A stretch of DNA of 32,925 nt. It comes from JAVVFH01 sp032250585 (GTDB lineage: Bacteria; Pseudomonadota; Gammaproteobacteria; Xanthomonadales; SZUA-36). Where the stretch lies: NCBI GenBank assembly GCA_032250585.1, contig JAVVFH010000009.1, positions 1 to 32,925 on the forward strand, given 5' to 3'. The position numbers and the translations under genes were made by a program. The notes under the pieces were generated by a model. That model was given only the letters and a program-made list of their open reading frames with translations. It was not told the origin of the DNA and ran no database searches. This document shows positions 22,629 to 29,898 of this stretch, one piece after another; the stretch's first letter is position 1; each line of letters starts with the position of its first letter.

Positions 22629-23633
22629 ATGAGAAAGCCAGTGATCATTGCCATCGTCGCCACGCTTCTGCTGTTGGTGAGCGCGCGGCTTGGTTGGCAA
22701 CGTTATCAGGATTTTCTGCAGACGCCGCTGGCTATCCCACCTGGCGGCCATGTCTACCAACTCGAGCACGGCGCAGGCGGAGCTTCCGTCGTGCAGCAAC
22801 TGGAGCGGTCGGGTTTCACCCGCGTGGGCTGGGAATGGAAGGTACTGATGCGGCTGGAACCACGTGTCTACCAGGCCGGGGAATATCGTCTCGAAGCGGG
22901 TCTGCGGCCACGCGACCTGCTCGATCTGTTGGCGAGTGGGCAGGTGATCCAATACCGCGTGACGCTGGTCGAGGGCTGGACATTCCGCGAGGTGCTGGAA
23001 GCGCTGAACGGCAACGAAGTCCTCGAGCATCAGTTGGCGGCAGACGATCCGGCGACTCTTTCCGGACTGATGGGCGCGCTGGGCATCGCGCACCCGGAGG
23101 GCTGGTTTCTGCCCGAGACTTACCAGTTCACCCGCGGCGATTCGGATGTCGACATCTTGACGCGCGCCCATATCGCCATGCAGCGTGCCCTGGAGCAGGC
23201 ATGGGCTGCGCGCCTGCCGGAACTGCCCTTGCGCACGCCTTACGAACTGCTTACCTTGGCTTCCATCATCGAGAAGGAAACGGCGCTCGATGAAGAACGC
23301 GAACAGATCGCCGGCGTGTTTATCCGCCGCCTCGAGAAGGGCATGAGGCTGCAAACCGACCCAACGGTGATCTACGGTCTCGGCGACGGTTACGACGGCG
23401 ACATTCGCAGCCGCGACCTGAAAACCGACACTCCGTACAACACCTACACGCGCCATGGCCTGCCACCGACGCCGGTCGCGATGCCGGGCCGGGCTTCCCT
23501 TTTTGCCGCTGCCCGCCCGGCGCCGGGGGATACGCTCTATTTCGTCGCGGACGGCCAGGGTGGCCACAGCTTTTCGACTACACTCGAAGAACATCAGGCG
23601 GCCGTCAGAAAAATGCTTGGGAAAGCTCAATGA
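22629..23633 (+). CDS. mltG: Endolytic murein transglycosylase MltG
   Basis: MltG cuts nascent peptidoglycan strands in the periplasm and is thought to end glycan elongation. The 334-residue protein has one N-terminal transmembrane helix (about 5-19) and a LysM-like segment. The YceG domain carries HPEGWFLPETYQF and the catalytic Glu215 in ASIIEKETA, matching Glu218 in E. coli. The C-terminal TPYNTYTRHGLPPTPV is typical. No strong Shine-Dalgarno precedes the ATG. It overlaps tmk by 4 bases. Confidence 0.95.
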   Translation: MRKPVIIAIVATLLLLVSARLGWQRYQDFLQTPLAIPPGGHVYQLEHGAGGASVVQQLERSGFTRVGWEWKVLMRLEPRVYQAGEYRLEAGLRPRDLLDLLASGQVIQYRVTLVEGWTFREVLEALNGNEVLEHQLAADDPATLSGLMGALGIAHPEGWFLPETYQFTRGDSDVDILTRAHIAMQRALEQAWAARLPELPLRTPYELLTLASIIEKETALDEEREQIAGVFIRRLEKGMRLQTDPTVIYGLGDGYDGDIRSRDLKTDTPYNTYTRHGLPPTPVAMPGRASLFAAARPAPGDTLYFVADGQGGHSFSTTLEEHQAAVRKMLGKAQ

Positions 23634-24253
23634 GAGGACGTTTCATCACGCTGGAAGGGATCGAAGGCGCGGGCAAATCCACCATGCTCACGCGCGCAGC
23701 CGAGTGGCTGCAGGCTCAGGGACACCGCGTTGTGCGAACGCGCGAACCTGGCGGCACGGAACTGGCAGAGAAATTGCGGAGCATCCTGCTCGACCGCGAG
23801 CACGGGGCGCTTTCGGGATTGACCGAGCTGCTGCTGATGTTCGCTGCGCGCGCCCAACACCTCGATGAACTGATCCGCCCGGCCGTCGCGCGCGGTGACT
23901 GGATTTTGTGTGATCGCTTTACCGATGCGACCTGGGCTTACCAGGGGGGGGGCCGCCAACGCCCGGCCGGGGAGATCGCGGTGTTGGAAGAACTGGTCCA
24001 TGGCGATCTCCAGCCGGACCTGACCCTGCTGCTGGACCTGCCGGTTGCGACGGGGCTTCGCCGCGCAGCCGGAAGAAGCGATGCGGATCGTTTCGAGCAG
24101 GAATCCCCGGATTTTTTTGAACGCGTGCGCAGCGCTTATCTGCAGCGCGCCCGCAGGGCGCCGGAACGTTTCGCCGTGATCGACGCATCGCGGGCGCCCG
24201 CGGAGGTCTGGGCACAGATCGAGGCGGAACTCGTGCAGCGGCTGGCGTCGTGA
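23630..24253 (+). CDS. tmk: Thymidylate kinase
   Basis: Tmk phosphorylates dTMP to dTDP in the cytosol. The 207-residue protein has the P-loop GIEGAGKST (10-18), TREPGGT (37-43), DRF (Asp95-Arg96) with TDATWAYQGGGR, and an Arg-containing LID (GRSDADRFE). It overlaps both mltG (ATGA) and holB (GTGA), so the three are probably translated together. Confidence 0.97.
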   Translation: MRGRFITLEGIEGAGKSTMLTRAAEWLQAQGHRVVRTREPGGTELAEKLRSILLDREHGALSGLTELLLMFAARAQHLDELIRPAVARGDWILCDRFTDATWAYQGGGRQRPAGEIAVLEELVHGDLQPDLTLLLDLPVATGLRRAAGRSDADRFEQESPDFFERVRSAYLQRARRAPERFAVIDASRAPAEVWAQIEAELVQRLAS

Positions 24254-25194
24254 TTCTTCCCTGGCTCGAACCGCTCTGGCGGGAGTTCACAGAACGCCTC
24301 GACAGCGGCCGCATGGCCCACGCCCTGCTGCTTTCCGGTGCGGAGGGAACCGGTAAGCTGGCACTGGCCGTGGAATTCATGGCGAGCCTGTTGTGCCTGG
24401 AGAACAAACAGCCGGCCTGCGGCCGTTGCCGCTCCTGCCAACTGCTCGGGTCGGGCGCTCATCCCGACCGGATCATACTGACTTTCGAACCGAAAAAGAA
24501 TTCGACGGAACTGCGCAACGAATTGACCATCGACCAGGTTCGGCGACTGACTGAATTTCTGCAGCTGACCACGACGATCTCACCCCGTAAAGTCACGCTA
24601 CTGTATCCGGCCGAAACGCTGAACCGGAGTGCAGCGAACGCGTTGTTGAAAACGCTTGAGGAACCCCCTGGCGAAACGGTTTTGATTCTTGTGGCCCACG
24701 ATCCGGCGCGACTGCCGCCAACGATTCGTAGTCGCTGCCAGAACCTGAGGGTAAGCCCCCCCGATACCATAACCGCGTTGTCATGGCTGCGCGCCGAATG
24801 CGGGAGCGGCGAGAGCGATGCGCTCGACGCGCTGGAAGCCGCCGCCGGCAGCCCGCTGCGCGCGCGGGACATGCTGGAAGACGGGCGGCCGCAGCAATAC
24901 CGCATGTTGAAAGACACGCTCCGACGCCTGCGCGCGCAGGACCTGAGCGCCACCGAAGCATTGGATGACCTATCGGAAATCGATCCGGAGAGCCTTTGGT
25001 CCTGGCTTTCGCTACACGCTGCGCGCGAGCTCAGGCATGCGATGACCAACCGTAACCTGGCGCGGCAGATTGCCGCTTTGCAGTCGCTTGCAGATGCGTA
25101 CCGCAAGCTGTTATCGACGCCCGTGCGCAAGGACTTACTTCTGCAGGATTGGCTGATACAATGGGGCCGCTTGCCGGCGGTACAGGGCGCTTAG
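24250..25194 (+). CDS. holB: DNA polymerase III subunit delta-prime
   Basis: HolB is part of the clamp loader that opens the beta clamp. The 314-residue protein has a P-loop-like GAEGTGKL (30-37) lacking the final Ser/Thr, in line with delta-prime being a non-hydrolysing AAA+ subunit. Four zinc-ligand Cys follow (about 49, 57, 60, 63), then NALLKTLEEPPGETVLIL. SRCQNL is the SRC motif. The start is GTG 24250. The order tmk-holB-pilZ is conserved in Pseudomonas and Xanthomonas. Confidence 0.94.
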   Translation: MILPWLEPLWREFTERLDSGRMAHALLLSGAEGTGKLALAVEFMASLLCLENKQPACGRCRSCQLLGSGAHPDRIILTFEPKKNSTELRNELTIDQVRRLTEFLQLTTTISPRKVTLLYPAETLNRSAANALLKTLEEPPGETVLILVAHDPARLPPTIRSRCQNLRVSPPDTITALSWLRAECGSGESDALDALEAAAGSPLRARDMLEDGRPQQYRMLKDTLRRLRAQDLSATEALDDLSEIDPESLWSWLSLHAARELRHAMTNRNLARQIAALQSLADAYRKLLSTPVRKDLLLQDWLIQWGRLPAVQGA

Positions 25195-25203
25195 GAAGGA
25201 ACC

Positions 25204-25545
25204 ATGGCACAACAGGGCATACTTTCGCTTTCGATAAAAGACAGACAGGCGCTTTACAAGGCCTACATGCCGTTCGTGTCCGGCGGCGGGCTGTTCGTCC
25301 CGAGCACCAAGCATTTCCGACTCGGCGACGAAGTGTTCCTGCTTCTGACTGTCATGGAGTTCGAGGAAAGGCTGCCGATACCGGGCAAAGTGGTCTGGGT
25401 CACACCGCAGGGCGCGGCCGGCAATCGCAAGGCGGGTATCGGCGTACAGTTCGCCGATACCCAGGACGGCGCCCACGCGCGAACGGTCATCGAATCCCAC
25501 CTCGCCACCATGCTCAAGAGCAACAGCGCCACCCACACGATGTGA
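25204..25545 (+). CDS. pilZ: Type IV pilus assembly protein PilZ
   Basis: This 113-residue cytosolic protein matches the founding PilZ: GILSLSIKDRQALYKAYMPF, GGGLFVPSTKHFRLGDEVFL, and GNRKAGIGVQFAD. It lacks the RxxxR c-di-GMP-binding motif, as does Pseudomonas PilZ, so it probably acts through protein contacts rather than by binding c-di-GMP. AGGAAGGA lies directly before the ATG. It ends the long rightward cluster and faces the class V enzyme gene. Confidence 0.95.
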   Translation: MAQQGILSLSIKDRQALYKAYMPFVSGGGLFVPSTKHFRLGDEVFLLLTVMEFEERLPIPGKVVWVTPQGAAGNRKAGIGVQFADTQDGAHARTVIESHLATMLKSNSATHTM

Positions 25546-25577
25546 TACCGGCCGCTGAGGCTCACCGCCAGCCACAT

Positions 25578-26741
25578 TCAGTAATCCACCTTGTGCAATA
25601 ACTCGAAAACGCCGGCAAGATCACTTTCCTGCTGATAGAAATGCGGTGAAAGCCGGATCCCACCGTCGCGCACAGCGCATTCGACCCCGTTGTCCCTGAA
25701 CAGCCGCTGGAGCCGCCCTGCCGGCAAGTGTTCATGCACAAACGTGACGATTCCCGACCGCCGCTCCGGCTCCCTGTGGCTGACGATCCGGACTCCGGGC
25801 GTGGCGGCCAGGTTGTGGAGCAGAAAGTCCGTGTTGGCCAGCACGCGCCGGGCCACCCGCGCCATGCCCTGTTCCAGCAGCAGACCCGTGCTGGCGTGCA
25901 GAGCGGCCTGACCCATCGAATTGGGACTCCCCGCCTCGAAACGTTTGGCACTGGCGGCAGGCGTCCAGTCCCCGCGGTCGAAATCCCAGGGGAAGTCGAA
26001 CATATGCCAACCCTGCTGCACAAGTTCCAGCCGCGGCCGCAGCGCTTCACGGCAATAAAAGACGGCGATTCCTTCCGGCCCCAACAGCCACTTGTGCGCA
26101 TCGGCCGCGAGAAAATCGATCTGCGCGGCTTGGACGTCAATTGGAAGTGCGCCGAGCTGTTGTATGGCATCGACGAAGAAGAGTACGCTCCGGCGCCGAC
26201 AAGCGGTGCCCAACCGGGTGAGATCCAGTTTGAAACCATCGCTCCATTGCACGGCGCTGACAGACAACAGCCGCGTTCTTGCATCCATCGCGCCGAGCAG
26301 GGCGGCTTCCGCCTGCGGTGCCGCACGGATTTCGATCTCACGAACTTCCACCCCTCTGCGCGACTGCGCCAGCCAGGGCAGGCGGTTGGACGCGAATTCG
26401 CCGGCGGGCAGCACGACGTTATCACCCGGCTGCCAGTCGAGCCCCCAAGCGACCAGGCTGATGCCTTCGGTGGTGTTCTTCAGCAAGGCGATATCGTTCG
26501 TCGAAGCGGCGTTGACCAGCTTGGCGAGGCGCTCGCGCAGGCTCTTCTCACGCGCGATCCATGCACGGAATGCAGCGGCTCCCGGCCGCAGACTCTGTTC
26601 GGTGAAGTCGCGCACGGCCTCCGCAGCGCAGCGCGGCCAGGGGCCGATGGCTGCATGATTCAGGTACAGGCCTTGCCCCAGCGCCGGAAACTGATCGCGG
26701 GCCGTGGCGTCATCATCAGCGGGCTTCGTGCTCTGATTCAT
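25578..26741 (-). CDS. Class V aminotransferase-fold PLP enzyme
   Basis: The 387-residue protein has the class V fold: a start-proximal LYLNHAAIGP, an Asp191 for the PLP nitrogen (FFVDAIQQLGAL), and the Schiff-base Lys217 in DAHKWLLGPEGIAV. The family includes cysteine desulfurases, isopenicillin N epimerase-like enzymes and kynureninases. No active-loop Cys diagnostic of a desulfurase is evident, so the substrate cannot be named. It is monocistronic. The ATG lies 62 bases from the divergent dinB start. There is no signal peptide, so it is probably cytosolic. Confidence 0.88.
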   Translation of the reverse strand: MNQSTKPADDDATARDQFPALGQGLYLNHAAIGPWPRCAAEAVRDFTEQSLRPGAAAFRAWIAREKSLRERLAKLVNAASTNDIALLKNTTEGISLVAWGLDWQPGDNVVLPAGEFASNRLPWLAQSRRGVEVREIEIRAAPQAEAALLGAMDARTRLLSVSAVQWSDGFKLDLTRLGTACRRRSVLFFVDAIQQLGALPIDVQAAQIDFLAADAHKWLLGPEGIAVFYCREALRPRLELVQQGWHMFDFPWDFDRGDWTPAASAKRFEAGSPNSMGQAALHASTGLLLEQGMARVARRVLANTDFLLHNLAATPGVRIVSHREPERRSGIVTFVHEHLPAGRLQRLFRDNGVECAVRDGGIRLSPHFYQQESDLAGVFELLHKVDY

Positions 26742-26746
26742 GACGA

Positions 26747-26752
26747 TATAAT
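26747..26752 (+). promoter_or_regulatory. Perfect -10 element (TATAAT) facing dinB
   Basis: TATAAT lies in the 62-base gap between the divergent class V gene and dinB, 51 bases before the dinB ATG. No good -35 is found at 16-18 bases, and no CTGT-N8-ACAG LexA box is seen in the gap. dinB may therefore not be under a classical LexA site here. Confidence 0.35.
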
Positions 26753-26803
26753 GAGACCTGATTCAACGGTGGGCAAATTCCGGCCACCAGGAAACGCAAA
26801 GCG

Positions 26804-28039
26804 ATGAGCGATCCCGAACTGCGTGCTGTCATCCATGTCGACATGGACGCTTTCTATGCATCGGTCGAATGCCTGGACGATCCCTCCCTGCGGGGGCTGC
26901 CGCTGATCGTGGGCGGGTTGGGGCCGCGCGGCGTGGTCGCCACGGCAAGTTACGAAGCGCGCGTCTACGGCGTGCATTCGGCGATGCCGATGGCGCAGGC
27001 GCGGCGCTTGTGCCCGCAGGCCCGTTTCGTAAAGCCGCGAATGACTCGCTACGGGGAGAAGTCCGCTGAGGTTTTCGGGATTTTCCGGGACTTCACGCCG
27101 TTGGTTGAAGGGCTGTCGCTGGACGAAGCGTTCCTCGACGTCAGTGGCAGCCTCCGGCTGTTCGGCGGCCATGTGGCCATTGGACAGCGGATCAAACAGC
27201 GAATCGCGACGGAGACGGGTCTGAGCGCGTCGGTCGGTCTCGCGCACAACAAGTTCCTGGCCAAGCTGGCCTCGGAAGCGCAAAAACCGGATGGCTTCCT
27301 GCAGGTGCCCGCCGACGGCGCCCGCGCCTTTTTGGACCCGATGCCGGTCACACGTTTGTGGGGCATCGGCAAGCGCACCGCGCCGCGCCTCAGAGCCCTC
27401 GGCGTGCTGACGATCGGTCAGTTGCGGCGCGTCGATGTTTCGGTCCTGCAGACGGCACTGGGCAAGCGGGCGGAGCATTTCCAGCGCCTTGCCCGCGGCG
27501 AAGATTCCCGCGAGGTGACCCCGGCGCGCGCCGACAAGTCGATCAGCCACGAAGTGACCTTCGATGCGAACGTGCTGGACAGGACCGAATTGCTGGCCGA
27601 ACTGCAGCGCCAGGTAGAGAAAGTCGCGGCCCGTTTACGCGCGCGGGAGCAGATGGCCACGACCGTGGTGGTGAAAGTACGCGACGCGTGCTTCCAAACC
27701 GTCACGCGCAGTCGCAGCATGCCTGCCTGTTCCAACAGCACCCGGACGCTATACCGGTTGGCGCGGGCGCTGCTGGAGGCCTGGCGCGAGGATCATCAAG
27801 GCACACCCGTCCGGCTTCTTGGAATGGGCGTAACGGGTATTGAGGGCAATGCGGCGAAGTGCCGGGTGTCGGACAGCATGCGCGAAAATGCTTCGACGAA
27901 CGGGGCCTCGGAACGAATCGGCGAGCAACTCGACAGCCAGGACGAACGGGGCATCGACAGGGTTTTCGACCGCATCAAGCACCGTTTCGGCTCAGCGGGT
28001 ATTGCCCACGCGCAGACCTTGAGACGCAAAAAAGATTGA
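26804..28039 (+). CDS. dinB: DNA polymerase IV
   Basis: Pol IV is a Y-family translesion polymerase. The 411-residue protein has the metal-binding Asp13 in HVDMDAFYASVE and Asp107-Glu108 in LSLDEAFLD. The steric-gate region, the helix-hairpin-helix (RLWGIGKRTAPRLRALG) and the little-finger domain are present, with a final RVFDRIKHRFG. Where many homologues carry a clamp-binding QLDLF motif just before that block, this one reads EQLDSQ (374-379). It ends 26 bases from the convergent fadD stop, with no terminator seen. Confidence 0.95.
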   Translation: MSDPELRAVIHVDMDAFYASVECLDDPSLRGLPLIVGGLGPRGVVATASYEARVYGVHSAMPMAQARRLCPQARFVKPRMTRYGEKSAEVFGIFRDFTPLVEGLSLDEAFLDVSGSLRLFGGHVAIGQRIKQRIATETGLSASVGLAHNKFLAKLASEAQKPDGFLQVPADGARAFLDPMPVTRLWGIGKRTAPRLRALGVLTIGQLRRVDVSVLQTALGKRAEHFQRLARGEDSREVTPARADKSISHEVTFDANVLDRTELLAELQRQVEKVAARLRAREQMATTVVVKVRDACFQTVTRSRSMPACSNSTRTLYRLARALLEAWREDHQGTPVRLLGMGVTGIEGNAAKCRVSDSMRENASTNGASERIGEQLDSQDERGIDRVFDRIKHRFGSAGIAHAQTLRRKKD

Positions 28040-28065
28040 AGCGCCGGCCTGGCACCCTCGGGTAC

Positions 28066-29748
28066 TCAGTCCGGACCCCGGTCCGTCGCCTCGTCGCGCA
28101 GCACGCGACGCAGTATCTTGCCGACGTTCGATTTCGGCAGTTCGTCGCGGAATTCGACTCGCCGGGGTCGCTTGTAGGCCGTCAGTTCATGCGACCAGTA
28201 CTCGCGCAGTTCGTCCTCGGTCAGCGACGGGTCGGATTTGACCACGAAAACTTTGACCGCCTCGCCGGACTTCTCGTCTGGCACGCCGACGGCGGCCACT
28301 TCCAGGACCTTTGGGTGCATCGCGGTCACGTCCTCGATCTCGTTTGGAAATACATTGAATCCCGAAATCAGGATCATGTCTTTCTTGCGGTCTACGATCC
28401 TGAAGAATCCGTCTTGGGTCATCGTGGCGACGTCACCGGTTCGCAGCCAGCCATCCCCGCTAAGGACTTTTGCGGTTTCTTCCGGCCGCTGCCAGTATCC
28501 CTTCATGACTTGCGGCCCGCGCACCACCAATTCGCCCACCTCGCCCTGCGCCAGCAATTCGCCAGCTTCGTTCATCAGGCCGCACTCGGTGGAAGGCACT
28601 GGCAGGCCGATGCAGCCGTTGTACTCCTCGAGATCCATGGGATTGATGCAGGCGGCCGGAGAGGTTTCGGTCAGGCCGTAAGCTTCCACCAGCGTCGTGC
28701 CGGTGACTTTTTTCCAGCGCTCGGCAACCGCGCGCTGCACGGCCATGCCGCCGCCCAGTGAGCCCTTGAGGCTGCTGAAATCGAGCTGCGCAAAGCCCGG
28801 CGTGTTGAGCAGTGCGTTGAACAGCGTGTTGACACCCGTGAGAACGGTGAAAGGAATCTTGCCGAGTTCACTGACGAAGCCCTTCATGTTGCGCGGATCG
28901 GTGATCAGCAGGTTGACGCCGCCCAGCGCCATGTAAACCAGGCAGTTCGCAGTCAATGCGAAAATATGGTACAGAGGCAGTGCTGTGACGATGATCTCGG
29001 TATTCTTCCCGATGCCTGACGGGATCATCCAAGCCTTGGATTGAAGCATGTTTGCGATTAGGTTGCGGTGCGTCAGCATGGCGCCTTTGGCAACGCCGGT
29101 CGTGCCGCCGGTGTACTGCAGGAAGGCGATGTCGTCGTGCGTCAGGTCCACCGATTCCAGTTTCAATTTCGCGCCCTCATTCAGAGCCTGCCGGAACGAA
29201 ACGGCGTCGGGCAGAGCGTATCCAGGCACGGCTTTCTTCACGTGCCTGAGAGTGAAGTTGATCAACGCGCCTTTTGGAAAACCGAGCAAGTCGCCGACCC
29301 CGGTCGTCACCACCACCTCCACCGGCACTTCGGAAAGCACGGACTCCAGCACCGCCGCCGTGTTCTCCACCACCACGATGGCCCGGGCTCCGGAATCCGT
29401 CAGCTGATGCCGCAATTCACGCTGGGTGTACATCGGATTGGTGTTGACGATCACCAGACCGGCGCGCATCGCGCCGAACAGTGCGACCGGGTACTGCAGC
29501 ACATTCGGCATCATTAACGCGATGCGGTCACCCTTGCGTAAACCCCGGGCCTGGAGCCAGGCTGCGAAGTCGCGCGTCAGCCGGTCCAGTTCACCGTAGC
29601 TCATTTCCCGGCCGAAGTTGATGTACGCGGTTCGTTCGCGATACTGCGCGCAGCTTTGCTCGAAAATGTCCAGGATGGATCGGTATTCGTCCACGTCAAT
29701 TTCGGCGGGCACGCTTTCCGGATAGCTTTTCAACCACGGCTTGTCCAA
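28066..29748 (-). CDS. fadD: Long-chain fatty-acid-CoA ligase
   Basis: FadD activates imported or free fatty acids to acyl-CoA at the inner membrane. The 560-residue ANL-family protein has the AMP-binding YTGGTTGVAKGAMLTHRN (from about 212) and YGLTETSP. The fatty-acyl-CoA synthetase signature is DGWLRTGDVATMTQDGFF (from 432), and the catalytic Lys544 lies in SNVGKILRR. The start is TTG 29748, with GGGGA 5-6 bases upstream on that strand. Its substrates feed fadJ/fadI, about 15 kb away. The gene is divergent from the GCS2-CBS gene. Confidence 0.94.
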   Translation of the reverse strand: MDKPWLKSYPESVPAEIDVDEYRSILDIFEQSCAQYRERTAYINFGREMSYGELDRLTRDFAAWLQARGLRKGDRIALMMPNVLQYPVALFGAMRAGLVIVNTNPMYTQRELRHQLTDSGARAIVVVENTAAVLESVLSEVPVEVVVTTGVGDLLGFPKGALINFTLRHVKKAVPGYALPDAVSFRQALNEGAKLKLESVDLTHDDIAFLQYTGGTTGVAKGAMLTHRNLIANMLQSKAWMIPSGIGKNTEIIVTALPLYHIFALTANCLVYMALGGVNLLITDPRNMKGFVSELGKIPFTVLTGVNTLFNALLNTPGFAQLDFSSLKGSLGGGMAVQRAVAERWKKVTGTTLVEAYGLTETSPAACINPMDLEEYNGCIGLPVPSTECGLMNEAGELLAQGEVGELVVRGPQVMKGYWQRPEETAKVLSGDGWLRTGDVATMTQDGFFRIVDRKKDMILISGFNVFPNEIEDVTAMHPKVLEVAAVGVPDEKSGEAVKVFVVKSDPSLTEDELREYWSHELTAYKRPRRVEFRDELPKSNVGKILRRVLRDEATDRGPD

Positions 29749-29770
29749 TACAATTCCCCGTAAAATGTGT

Positions 29771-29796
29771 CATCAAAGTGTATATGATGCCATCAT
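29771..29796. promoter_or_regulatory. Candidate operator between fadD and the GCS2-CBS gene
   Basis: ATGATG (29784-29789) and CATCAT (29791-29796) form a palindrome with a 1-base centre. A further CATCA (29771-29775) pairs with TGATG (29785-29789) over 9 bases. A TATGAT -10-like sequence (29783-29788) lies inside the palindrome, facing the GCS2-CBS gene; it lacks a good -35. The three CATCA-type half-sites between divergent genes suggest a shared regulator, but no known family site is recognised. Confidence 0.3.
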
Positions 29797-29898
29797 GCAA
29801 GAAAAACGGCGTGATCAGAATCGGTCCGTAATGCCTCCCCTCGGGGTAGGATGGGCCGGCAGGAAACATGGCGGCCACAGCAGGCTGGGTAGGGTCAC

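Noticed and set aside
21676..23630. Long leftward open frames (311 and 352 codons) opposite pabC and mltG
   Set aside because: They lie fully opposite genes with clear catalytic motifs, show no family motif of their own, and are expected in GC-rich DNA with strong third-position bias.
26742..26803. LexA box upstream of dinB
   Set aside because: No CTGT-N8-ACAG or close variant is present in the gap.
25728..26807. 359-codon rightward open frame opposite the class V enzyme
   Set aside because: The reverse frame has intact PLP-binding residues; the rightward translation has no recognisable domain and is a GC-bias shadow.
27859..28761. 300-codon rightward open frame over the dinB end and fadD
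   Set aside because: It crosses two well-supported genes in other frames and has no motif or start signal.
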